From JACKOD01 sp041591635 (GTDB taxonomy: Bacteria > Pseudomonadota > Gammaproteobacteria > Pseudomonadales > Oleiphilaceae), in the NCBI GenBank assembly GCA_041591635.1, contig JBFHRO010000150.1, forward strand, positions 1 through 7,849: a stretch of DNA of 7,849 nucleotides, in the 5' to 3' direction. Position 1 is the stretch's first letter. Each line of letters begins with the position of its first letter. The notes below the pieces were generated by a model. The model saw only the letters and a list, made by a program, of their open reading frames with translations. It did not search any database and was not told the origin of the DNA. This document shows, in pieces, positions 1 to 7,166 of this stretch. Position numbers and translations under genes: made by a program.

Positions 1-1947
1 CCCTCGGGCAGTTATCCTTCGTATTCCTATGTCGATATTCTCAAAGGACGTATTGCGGCATCTCAACTACAGGGCAAGACCCTGCTCGTAGGTGCCACGG
101 CGGCCGGGTTCGGCGACGTCTTGCCGACGCCCGTATCCGGTCTGGCCGCCCCCATGCCGGGCGTCGAGTTCCACGCCAATGCGCTCTCGAGCTTAGCGCA
201 GCAAGCGGCCATTGTGCCGCTTGCCACGGGCTGGATTTATGCGCTGAGCGCGGCATTTGTATTAATGCCGCTTTTGCTCTATCCGCGCCTGACGCCCGGC
301 AGCACTCTCCCGGTCATGCTGGGTGGTGTAATGCTGATTACGGGGTTTTGCCTTTTGCTGCTGTGGGCCGATAATCGCTGGTTCCCGCCGGCCGCGGCCC
401 TGTGCGGTGTACTGGCCTCGTATCCGGTATGGAGCTGGCAGCGATTACGGCAACTTGACAGCTACCTGAGCAACGAACTGACACGACTACAGCACGAGCC
501 CGTGTTGCAATCCAGCGCACACACCAACCTCCCGCCCTGTGCCGAATCACTGACCAACAGACTGCAGCAATTGGGCGATCTGGTGGCCGCGGATGGCTAC
601 CGGGTGCAAAAAGGACAGATCCTCCTGCTGCAACAGGGTATGACCAAGGCCCCTCTGCCACCCGCGTTACCCAAAGGCACATGGCTGCACCAGGACACAG
701 CCAGCTGGCTGAAAACGGCTGACTACGAACTGGGACTGCAGTGGCAACACCCTGAACCTGTGCGCGTTTATCAAAGGTATCTGGATCAGCAAGTGCATCT
801 GCTGGCACCCTCAACAGCCATCGCAGAGCCGGCTGTCCGTCGTGCCAAAATCGCCACCCGCATTGCTCAGGTACAACAGGCACTGGCCCGTGTTCGGGCC
901 ATGCGGCACTTTATTTTTCAGACCCTCAGCACCATGCCCGATGGCATTATGGTGACCGATACCCTGGGGCAGATTCTGTTCGTTAATCCGCGCCTGTGCC
1001 AATGGCTGTCAATCGAGCCACAAACCGTCTGCGGGTCGCCCGCCGCCCGGCAACTCGACCGGTCTTTGCCGGCAGGTGCACCCTGGTTGCGGCTTGTACA
1101 GGCGGCATTGATTCATCATCAAGAGGGGCACCTGTCCTGCGCGCTTGGCGAGCTGACGCTGCTCATCCATCTCAAGCCCATCCATCCACCGTCGGAGGCC
1201 GAGACGGGCATGGTTGTCAGTTTTTCCGACATTTCGCCACTGAAGCGACAAGAGGCCGAACGCGAGGCATTCATAGGCTTTCTTTCCCACGATATTCGGG
1301 CCCCCTTGAATGCGCAGTCATTGCTGCTTGAGCAGCTAAGCGCCAATCAAATGCCATTGGGAGCAGAAATACTCGATAAAATGCGTCGCCACAATGCACA
1401 AAGCCTGCGACTGGCCGAACAGTTCGTGCAGCTTAGCCGTGCCCAGTATCTGGATGGGTCGCGTTTCTACGACCTGGATCTGGTCATGGTCATCGAAAAT
1501 GCCATAGATGCGCTGGCCAGCGAGGCCACCAGCAAAGGTATGGATATTCGTTTCAGTTCCCAAGTCGACTCTTTCTGGCTCACAGGCGATGGCGAAATGC
1601 TCGAGCGCGTCCTCATAAACCTGCTGTCCAATGCCATCAAGTTCAGCCCCGCCCAATCGGTTGTCCAGGTGGCCTGCCACCAAGCGGGAGAGGGCATCAG
1701 CATCACAGTGCAGGATGCCGGCCCCGGCGTTGATCCGGCACTGCAACCCCGGTTGTTTGAGCCGTTTTCCCGCGCCCCCTCCTCACGCACACCGGGCAGC
1801 GGTTTAGGTCTGGCCTTTGTCAAAACCACCGTGCACAAGCACCAGGGAACAATTACCGTGCGCGGCGCGGACCCTTGTGGCAGTATTTTTGAGCTCTGGC
1901 TACCCGTATCACAAAATCCGGGATTCCCCCACCGCCTGCAAAATTAA
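1..1947 (+). CDS. CHASE2-PAS sensor histidine kinase, 5' end outside window
   Basis: The frame is open from base 1, so this is the C-terminal 648 residues of a longer protein. The TTG at 121 is only an internal codon. Visible residues 1-65 match the end of an extracytoplasmic CHASE2 sensor domain (GKTLLVGATAAGFGD, then PGVEFHA). Three hydrophobic segments follow (about 77-94, 102-123, 127-145), the usual CHASE2 arrangement that anchors the protein in the inner membrane. A linker leads to a PAS domain (about 301-415, with MPDGIMVTD and FVNPRL). The kinase core has an H-box SHDIRAPLN with phospho-acceptor His430, an N-box NLLSN (Asn540/Asn544), a G1 box DAGPG (572-576), an F-box LFEPF (585-589) and a G2 box GSGLGL (599-604), so it appears catalytically intact. 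There is no receiver domain, so the partner regulator must be separate, perhaps upstream. The ligand is unknown. It is the first visible gene of a four-gene run. Confidence 0.93.
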   Translation, partial: PSGSYPSYSYVDILKGRIAASQLQGKTLLVGATAAGFGDVLPTPVSGLAAPMPGVEFHANALSSLAQQAAIVPLATGWIYALSAAFVLMPLLLYPRLTPGSTLPVMLGGVMLITGFCLLLLWADNRWFPPAAALCGVLASYPVWSWQRLRQLDSYLSNELTRLQHEPVLQSSAHTNLPPCAESLTNRLQQLGDLVAADGYRVQKGQILLLQQGMTKAPLPPALPKGTWLHQDTASWLKTADYELGLQWQHPEPVRVYQRYLDQQVHLLAPSTAIAEPAVRRAKIATRIAQVQQALARVRAMRHFIFQTLSTMPDGIMVTDTLGQILFVNPRLCQWLSIEPQTVCGSPAARQLDRSLPAGAPWLRLVQAALIHHQEGHLSCALGELTLLIHLKPIHPPSEAETGMVVSFSDISPLKRQEAEREAFIGFLSHDIRAPLNAQSLLLEQLSANQMPLGAEILDKMRRHNAQSLRLAEQFVQLSRAQYLDGSRFYDLDLVMVIENAIDALASEATSKGMDIRFSSQVDSFWLTGDGEMLERVLINLLSNAIKFSPAQSVVQVACHQAGEGISITVQDAGPGVDPALQPRLFEPFSRAPSSRTPGSGLGLAFVKTTVHKHQGTITVRGADPCGSIFELWLPVSQNPGFPHRLQN

Positions 1948-1971
1948 ACCCTATACTTAGCCAAACACTTT

Positions 1972-1976
1972 GGAGG
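1972..1976 (+). promoter_or_regulatory. Ribosome binding site of the cyclase-like gene
   Basis: GGAGG lies ten bases before the ATG at 1987, in the 39-base gap after the kinase stop codon. It is the strongest Shine-Dalgarno match among the plus-strand genes. It supports independent translation of the cyclase-like protein from this start. Confidence 0.75.
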
Positions 1977-1986
1977 CTCTTGCTTT

Positions 1987-2601
1987 ATGGATCACCCTAC
2001 CGTCAACGCCCGTTTTCAGGACTTGCTGCTGGATTACTCGCGTGAATCCGACCCCGCCAGGCGCGAAGAAATCGAGGCCACCCTGTGGAGCAACTACGGC
2101 CAAGAACTCGCGGTAATGGTCATCGACATGTCGGGTTTTTCCCTCCTCGCCCAACGCTACGGTATTGTTCACTACCTTTCGATGATCCGGCGCATGCAAC
2201 TGGTTACTGCCCCCATCATTACCGAACACGGCGGCAATGTCGTTAAATTTGAAGCCGACAACTGCTTTGCCACCTTTCCCTCAACCCGGCAGGCCATTCA
2301 AGCAGGGATTGATATCAACAAGGCCCTCAACGAGCAAAATGAACTGACGCCGGACGAGTTTGATATCCGTATTGCCTGCGGTATCGATTTTGGCCAGATC
2401 CTGCTGATCGACGGACGGGATTTCTTCGGCAATGCCGTTAACCGCGCCAGCAAACTGGGCGAAGACATCGCCAATCCGGGTGAATTACTGGTTACCGCCG
2501 AGGCTTGGAAGCAGCTTCCTGAAACGGCGAACTTCACCGGCAAAAAAATGAAACTGGTCATCTCCGGCATCGAACTAAAGGCCATGTCGGTCGACTTCTG
2601 A
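1987..2601 (+). CDS. Class III adenylate/guanylate cyclase-like protein, single domain
   Basis: This is a 204-residue soluble protein with a short charged N-terminal helix region (1-40) and one nucleotidyl cyclase catalytic domain. Class III cyclases make cAMP or cGMP from the triphosphate as dimers, so this one would need to form a homodimer. The two metal-binding Asp residues are present: Asp47 in VIDMSGF, and Asp91 in KFEADNCFATF, where the usual Gly-Asp is Ala-Asp. Both adenine-selecting positions fit ATP: Lys87, and Asp145 in DFFGNAVNRASKL. The transition-state Asn is Asn152, but the Arg four residues later is Lys156. Activity is therefore plausible but not assured. No membrane segment, HAMP or sensor domain is present, so control probably comes from partners such as the preceding kinase or the following HDOD protein. 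A start at 1987 is supported by a strong RBS. Membership of the family is clear; the product (cAMP) is inferred. Confidence 0.87.
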   Translation: MDHPTVNARFQDLLLDYSRESDPARREEIEATLWSNYGQELAVMVIDMSGFSLLAQRYGIVHYLSMIRRMQLVTAPIITEHGGNVVKFEADNCFATFPSTRQAIQAGIDINKALNEQNELTPDEFDIRIACGIDFGQILLIDGRDFFGNAVNRASKLGEDIANPGELLVTAEAWKQLPETANFTGKKMKLVISGIELKAMSVDF

Positions 2602-2636
2602 CCCGGTGCGAGCGACGCATAAGGATCTATCGCCAG

Positions 2637-3482
2637 ATGCCCATTGACCAGAAAAAACTCACGCGCACCGTGGAAACCCTGCCGGCTTTCCCGGAAAGCG
2701 CTCAAAAAATCATTTCCCTGACGGCAAAGGTGGATTGCTCACCCAAGCAACTGGTCAAAGTCATCGAGCACGATCCGGTGCTCACCATGAGGGTGCTGAA
2801 ACTGGTCAACTCGGCCTATTTCGGCCTGTCGCGGGAGGTTACCTCGGTCAATCATGCGGTGATCTATGTGGGCATCAATACTATCAAAAATCTTGCCATC
2901 AGCGCCTCCATGACAGGGACATTACCCCACAGGAACAAGGCCGGACTCGACACCCGAAACCTGTGGCACCACTCCCTGCGCGTCGGTGTGCTGGCGCGTC
3001 AACTGGCCGAGGAGCGAGGCGTGGCGGCGAGTCTGCTGGTGAATCACTTTGTCGGCGGGCTCTTGCACGACATCGGCAAGCTGCTGATCGCCCACACCTT
3101 TCCCGATGACTACCGGGCCTTGCTCACTGCCATGGAGACAGCGCAAACTGACCCGCAGACACTGGAAACCACTATGCTGGGCATTACCCATGCCGAGGTA
3201 GGTGCCCGGGTTGCCGAGCACTGGAAGTTGCCGCTCGAATTACAGCACTGCATCCGCTACCACCATTGCGACGAGGCTGAGGTTCTGCGCGAGCATCCCA
3301 TCACGCTGGCCGTCAGTGCGGCCAATCGACTGGCACACCTGTCGGAGGACACCCGCATCGCCATTTATCTGCCAGAGGTGGTTCGTGATTGGCTGGGCAC
3401 CGAGCCAGAACAGCTATTAACACAACTCGATGACCCTGAAAGCGAATTTCAAAAGGCGGTTAGTTTTGTGGATGTTCAATAG
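2637..3482 (+). CDS. HDOD domain signalling protein
   Basis: This 281-residue soluble protein is mostly one HDOD domain (about residues 10-215) with a short C-terminal tail. Family hallmarks are LPAFPESAQKI near the N-terminus, the stretch IEHDPVLTMRVLKLVNSAYFG (43-63, quoted here only in part as family-typical), and VGINTIKNLAIS. HDOD proteins are HD-superfamily relatives seen in bacterial signalling, often without demonstrated catalysis. Here HD-type ligands remain: His111/His112, HDIGK at 144-148, His185 in THAEVG and His209/His210. No HD-GYP motif is present, so a c-di-GMP phosphodiesterase is not indicated. There are no membrane segments. AAGGA at 2621-2625, eleven bases upstream, supports the ATG at 2637. 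The gap to the cyclase-like gene is 35 bases, which suggests co-transcription and a role in the same pathway. The exact function is unknown. Confidence 0.88.
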   Translation: MPIDQKKLTRTVETLPAFPESAQKIISLTAKVDCSPKQLVKVIEHDPVLTMRVLKLVNSAYFGLSREVTSVNHAVIYVGINTIKNLAISASMTGTLPHRNKAGLDTRNLWHHSLRVGVLARQLAEERGVAASLLVNHFVGGLLHDIGKLLIAHTFPDDYRALLTAMETAQTDPQTLETTMLGITHAEVGARVAEHWKLPLELQHCIRYHHCDEAEVLREHPITLAVSAANRLAHLSEDTRIAIYLPEVVRDWLGTEPEQLLTQLDDPESEFQKAVSFVDVQ

Positions 3483-3529
3483 CCGCCAAGACCACTTTTT
3501 ATACTCACCATCGCAAGGAATCTGCGCTT

Positions 3530-4414
3530 ATGAAAATCACCCTCTATGGCGTTCGCGGCTCAATACCCGTGCCAGGGAAAGACACGGTGAAATACGGCGG
3601 TAATACCACTTGCATTGGTATCGAGACCCCGGAAGGTGATCAGATCATTATCGACGGGGGCACCGGGATTCGATCTCTGGGGATGAAACTGCTGCAGAAA
3701 ACACCGGTCAAGTGCGCCTTGTTTATCACCCACACCCACTGGGATCACATTCAGGGGCTTCCCTTTTTTGTTCCCTTTTTTGTGCCAGGCACCGAGGTCG
3801 ATATTTATGGCGCCTTCGATCCCGTGTATCGCAAAAATCTGCGCACCATTCTTGCCAATCAAATGGAGTATTGTTATTTCCCGGTACGGGAGTGCGAGCT
3901 CAATGCCAACATTCGCTATCACCACCTCACCGAAAAACAGCCCATCAGCGTCGGCAGTGCAATCGTTACGCCCATACTGCTAAACCATCCGGTGTTGAAC
4001 TATGGGTACAAAATCACCTGCCATGGCAAACACTTTTTCTTCACCGGTGACTACGAGCCCCCCTATAACATCTACGAGCCAGAGGATATGGAGTACGCCG
4101 AATACGAGATGCTCATCCAGCAACAGCAAACCCAGCTGGCAAATTTTATAGATGCCTGTGATCTGGTCATCGCCGACACCCAGTACACACCCGCCGAATA
4201 TCCGCAAAAACGCGGCTGGGGACACGGCAGCCACGACACCAGTATTGCCTTGGCCAAAGCTGCCCGTATCAAAACCCTGGTAATGACACACCATGACCCC
4301 CTGCGCACCGATGCCCAGCTGGACGCTTTGGCGCAGCAGATCCAGCAGCGTACCGATCTGCCACCGCACACGCGCTTCGAGTTCGCCATCGAAGGCACGA
4401 CCTATCAGCTTTAG
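3530..4414 (+). CDS. Metallo-beta-lactamase-fold hydrolase, COG1235/PhnP-like
   Basis: This 294-residue cytoplasmic protein begins MKITLYGVRGSIPVPG and continues with YGGNTTC, an N-terminus typical of the COG1235 (PhnP-like) branch of the metallo-beta-lactamase superfamily. The metal site is recognisable: HTHWDH (His68, His70, Asp72, His73), His153 in LNHP, Asp174 in FTGDYE and His254/His255 in MTHHDP. The family-typical ADTQYT and GWGHGSHD segments lie at about 215-235. Such enzymes hydrolyse phosphodiester or other ester bonds using two metals. Given the cyclase-like gene two positions upstream, a cyclic-nucleotide phosphodiesterase role is attractive but is inference; the substrate cannot be read from the sequence. 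AAGGA at 3515-3519, ten bases upstream, supports the start. The gap after the HDOD gene is 47 bases. The gene ends one base from the convergent cysG stop. Confidence 0.9.
   Translation: MKITLYGVRGSIPVPGKDTVKYGGNTTCIGIETPEGDQIIIDGGTGIRSLGMKLLQKTPVKCALFITHTHWDHIQGLPFFVPFFVPGTEVDIYGAFDPVYRKNLRTILANQMEYCYFPVRECELNANIRYHHLTEKQPISVGSAIVTPILLNHPVLNYGYKITCHGKHFFFTGDYEPPYNIYEPEDMEYAEYEMLIQQQQTQLANFIDACDLVIADTQYTPAEYPQKRGWGHGSHDTSIALAKAARIKTLVMTHHDPLRTDAQLDALAQQIQQRTDLPPHTRFEFAIEGTTYQL
3761..3784 (+). repeat. Tandem 12-base repeat with two T6 runs inside the hydrolase gene
   Basis: Two adjacent copies of CCCTTTTTTGTT, differing at the last base, encode Pro-Phe-Phe-Val twice, directly after the HTHWDHIQGL metal motif. 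The repeat is in frame. From memory the family already has a segment of similar length here (PFFVPxxxPG), so it is probably not a recent expansion. The T6 runs could be prone to slippage, but there is no sign that the frame is disturbed. Confidence 0.6.
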
Positions 4415-4415
4415 A

Positions 4416-5789
4416 TCAGCGCCACTGCAATTTCTCGCGCAGCTTCACGACTTCACCAATGATCACCAACGTGGGCGCCTTGATCTCATGGGCTTTCAGC
4501 GCCTCCACAATACTGGCAAGCGTTCCTGTCACCACCTTTTGCTGCGCAGTGGTCCCTTTGGAAACCAGTGCCACCGGCATCTCGGCCGACATCCCATGCG
4601 CCATCAGGGCCGACGTGATCGCCGGCAACCCCACCAGCCCCATGTAAAACACCAGTGTTTGCTGCTCCTGCACGAAGTCCTGCCAGGGCAAGTCACAGGT
4701 ATCATTTTTCAAGTGCCCGGTGACAAAGCGTACTGACTGGGAAAAATCCCGGTGCGTGAGGGGAATTCCGGCATAGGCCGCGCAGCCCGAGGCCGCAGTG
4801 ATGCCGGGGACCACCTGAAAGGGGATGCCGGCATCGGCCAGACGATCGATTTCTTCGCCACCACGACCAAAAATGAAAGGGTCCCCCCCTTTAAGGCGCA
4901 ACACACGCCGCCCCTGCTTCGCCAGCGTCACCAGCAGCTCGTTGATATCCTGCTGGGGTAGCCGGTGGTTGGCACGTTCTTTACCCACATCGACCTTTTG
5001 CGCATCGGCACGAATCAGCGCCAGAATTTCGGGCGACACCAGCCGGTCATACAAAACAATATCCGCCTGACGCATCAGCCGCAGGGCCTTGAAGGTCAAC
5101 AAATCCGGATCCCCCGGCCCGGCGCCCACCAGATAGACCTCACCCTGAGTACTGAACTGATCCGTTTGTACGGAGGTTTCGAGCAGTTCACGGGCCTTGG
5201 CTTCCTGGCCGGAAAACACCAGCTCCGCAAAGCGCCCCTCAAGGTGCCGCTCCCAAAACCTGCGCCGCTGATTGACGTCGGGAAAATACTGTTTCGCCAA
5301 CGGTGCCACCTCGGCCGCGATAGTGGCGAGCTTGCCGTAGGCCGGTGCGATAGTACTCTCAAGCAGATTGCGCAGCAGCCGGGTGAGTACGGGAAGCTGG
5401 CCGCTACTGGACACCGCCGCAATAATTGGCGAGCGGTCGATGATCGAAGGGAATATGAAAGTGGACGCCGCCGCGTTGTTGACCACATTCACCGGCAGAT
5501 GGCGGGCCCGGGCCTGGCTGGCAATGTCAGTGTCCTGCGCCAGATCATCATTGGCAACCACGACCAGATCCGCGCTGTCCAGCAGCTCGGGCCGGTACTC
5601 GCCCCGGTAGTCGAGGCGTGGATGCGTCTGTGTCAGCGCTGTCATGGCCGGTTCCAACGCTGCGGCACACAGCAGGATATGAGCCGGGGTTTTAAGCAAG
5701 AGTTCGGCCTTTCGGGCGGCTTTCTCGCCCCCGCCAATCAAGAGTACCGTTTTGCCAGTGAGATCAAAAAACAGGGGTAAAAAATCCAT
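4416..5789 (-). CDS. cysG: Siroheme synthase (uroporphyrinogen-III methyltransferase / precorrin-2 dehydrogenase / ferrochelatase)
   Basis: The protein is 457 residues, the same length as E. coli CysG, and aligns without gaps through Lys270 as I recall that sequence. CysG turns uroporphyrinogen III into siroheme, the cofactor of sulfite and nitrite reductases, in the cytoplasm. The N-terminal half (1-210) has the NAD-binding loop IGGGEKAARKA (18-28) and FPSIIDRSP (113-121). The C-terminal half (about 216-450) is a well conserved methyltransferase: VGAGPGDPDLLT (221-232), catalytic Asp248 in YDRLV, Lys270 in VGK, GGDPFIFGRGGEE, PGITAASG and TGHLK. The oddity is position 104, the catalytic Asp of the dehydrogenase/chelatase site, which is Asn (NVVNNA instead of NVVDAP or NVVDNP; codon AAC). 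Position 80 is Asn rather than Thr and 129 is Ser rather than Gly, while Ser128 is kept. GAAGG at 5796-5800 precedes the ATG. The gene follows serS by 46 bases and is probably co-transcribed with it. Confidence 0.96.
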   Translation of the reverse strand: MDFLPLFFDLTGKTVLLIGGGEKAARKAELLLKTPAHILLCAAALEPAMTALTQTHPRLDYRGEYRPELLDSADLVVVANDDLAQDTDIASQARARHLPVNVVNNAAASTFIFPSIIDRSPIIAAVSSSGQLPVLTRLLRNLLESTIAPAYGKLATIAAEVAPLAKQYFPDVNQRRRFWERHLEGRFAELVFSGQEAKARELLETSVQTDQFSTQGEVYLVGAGPGDPDLLTFKALRLMRQADIVLYDRLVSPEILALIRADAQKVDVGKERANHRLPQQDINELLVTLAKQGRRVLRLKGGDPFIFGRGGEEIDRLADAGIPFQVVPGITAASGCAAYAGIPLTHRDFSQSVRFVTGHLKNDTCDLPWQDFVQEQQTLVFYMGLVGLPAITSALMAHGMSAEMPVALVSKGTTAQQKVVTGTLASIVEALKAHEIKAPTLVIIGEVVKLREKLQWR

Positions 5790-5835
5790 AGACCACCTTC
5801 TACATGCCTAAACCCAAATGCGCCGCAAAACCTGG

Positions 5836-7113
5836 CTAGCCGCCAATGACTTCAATGCCGCCCATGTAAGGCTTGAGCACGTCCGGTATCCGTATGGAGC
5901 CATCTTCATTTTGATAGTTTTCGAGTACCGCAATCATGGTGCGCCCCACCGCCAGCCCCGAGCCGTTAAGGGTGTGCACCAGCGCCGGCTTGCCGGTTTG
6001 CGGATCGCGGTAACGGGCTTGCATGCGCCGGGCCTGAAAATCGCGGGTATTACTGCAGGAGGAGATTTCCCGGTACGTGCCCTGCCCCGGAAGCCATACT
6101 TCGATATCGTAGGTTTTGGCGGCGGAGAATCCCATGTCGCCGCCGCACAGGCACACCACCCGGTAGGGCAATTCCAGCAACTGCAAAATGCGTTCAGCAT
6201 GGCCGGTCAGCTCTTCGAGCGCGGCAGAGGAGTTCTCGGGCGCCACGATCTGCACCAGCTCCACCTTGTCAAACTGATGCTGGCGAATCATGCCGCGCAC
6301 ATCCCGCCCGTAGGAACCCGCCTCACTGCGAAAGCAGGGGGTGTGAGCCACGTATTTCAGGGGTAGCTGGCGGGCATCCAGAATCTTGTCGCGTACCAGA
6401 TTGGTCACCGGAACTTCGGCGGTGGGAATCAGATAATAGTCGCGTTCCCCGGGCACCTTAAACAGGTCTTCCTCGAACTTGGGCAACTGGCCCGTGCCAA
6501 ACAGCGAATCCGCATTTACCAGATAGGGCACCCAGGCTTCCTCGTAGCCGTGCTGCGCTGTGTGCGTATCCAGCATGAACTGCGCCAAAGCCCGATGCAG
6601 CCGGGCAAGCGCACCGCGCATTACCGCAAAACGAGCACCCGATATGGTGGCGGCCACGTCGAAATCCAGCAGGCCATGACCTTCGCCCAAGGCGATATGG
6701 TCTTTTACCGGAAAGGCAAATGCGGGCGGCGTACCCCACAGGCGCACTTCAACATTGTCCTTTTCATCGGCTCCCAGAGGAACATCCTCATCGGGGATAT
6801 TGGGTACCAGCGTCAAAATCGCCTGCAGTTCGTCCTGAATTTGTGCAAGGGCCGTCTCGGCCTGCTCAAGATCGGCTTTCAACTGCGTCATCGCCACCTG
6901 CAATTCGGTCACATCCTGGCCGGCTTTTTTGGCCTCACCAAAGGCACGCGAGCGGTCATTGCGCTCTTTCTGCAAGGCTTCGGTGCGCACCTGGATCTCC
7001 TTGCGGCGGACTTCCAGTGCATTGAGGCGCGCAACGTCGAGTTTAAAACGTTTTTTTTCCAGTTTGCTGGCCACCTGATCCGGCTCAGCACGAACAAGTT
7101 TTGCATCAAGCAT
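5836..7113 (-). CDS. serS: Seryl-tRNA synthetase
   Basis: The protein has 425 residues against about 430 in E. coli, and is full length. It charges tRNA-Ser with serine (and tRNA-Sec where present) in the cytoplasm as a homodimer. Residues 1-105 form the long antiparallel coiled-coil arm that grips the tRNA extra arm; they are rich in Lys, Glu, Gln and Arg. The class II catalytic core follows: the dimer-interface motif 1 region at about 158-200, the serine-recognition TAE loop (231-233), motif 2 beginning FRSEAG (261-266), REISSCSN (348-355) and motif 3 GSGLAVGR (384-391). No key residue appears missing. The ATG at 7113 fits the usual MLD start and has AGGA at 7126-7129, twelve bases upstream. 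It lies 53 bases downstream of crcB, and cysG follows. Confidence 0.98.
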   Translation of the reverse strand: MLDAKLVRAEPDQVASKLEKKRFKLDVARLNALEVRRKEIQVRTEALQKERNDRSRAFGEAKKAGQDVTELQVAMTQLKADLEQAETALAQIQDELQAILTLVPNIPDEDVPLGADEKDNVEVRLWGTPPAFAFPVKDHIALGEGHGLLDFDVAATISGARFAVMRGALARLHRALAQFMLDTHTAQHGYEEAWVPYLVNADSLFGTGQLPKFEEDLFKVPGERDYYLIPTAEVPVTNLVRDKILDARQLPLKYVAHTPCFRSEAGSYGRDVRGMIRQHQFDKVELVQIVAPENSSAALEELTGHAERILQLLELPYRVVCLCGGDMGFSAAKTYDIEVWLPGQGTYREISSCSNTRDFQARRMQARYRDPQTGKPALVHTLNGSGLAVGRTMIAVLENYQNEDGSIRIPDVLKPYMGGIEVIGG

Positions 7114-7166
7114 TTTCGATTATTTTCCTGTGATTAACCCGGTTGACAAAGGTTCTACCCTGACAG

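Noticed and set aside
338..883. A 181-residue minus-strand reading frame opposite the kinase gene.
   Set aside because: It is antisense to a gene with clear domain homology, shows no recognisable motif and is expected from the codon composition.
121..1947. TTG at 121 as the start of a 608-residue kinase.
   Set aside because: The same frame is open back to base 1 and the upstream residues continue the CHASE2 domain, so the true start is outside the window.
1952..1957. TATACT as a -10 promoter element in the gap before the cyclase-like gene; another TATACT lies at 3500-3505 before the hydrolase gene.
   Set aside because: Neither has a convincing -35 element at 16-18 bases. A six-base match in a short AT-richer gap is expected by chance.
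4965..5780. A 271-residue plus-strand reading frame opposite cysG.
   Set aside because: The minus strand encodes an unmistakable CysG over the same bases, and the plus-strand product has no family features.
7051..7058. A run of eight A residues on the coding strand near the start of serS, as a slippage or frameshift site.
   Set aside because: It encodes Lys residues at a normal position in the tRNA-binding arm and the frame is intact on both sides. No recoding structure is evident.
7114..7166. A minus-strand promoter for serS, based on TTGTCA in the crcB-serS gap.
   Set aside because: No acceptable -10 hexamer lies 16-18 bases downstream; the sequence there overlaps the RBS region.
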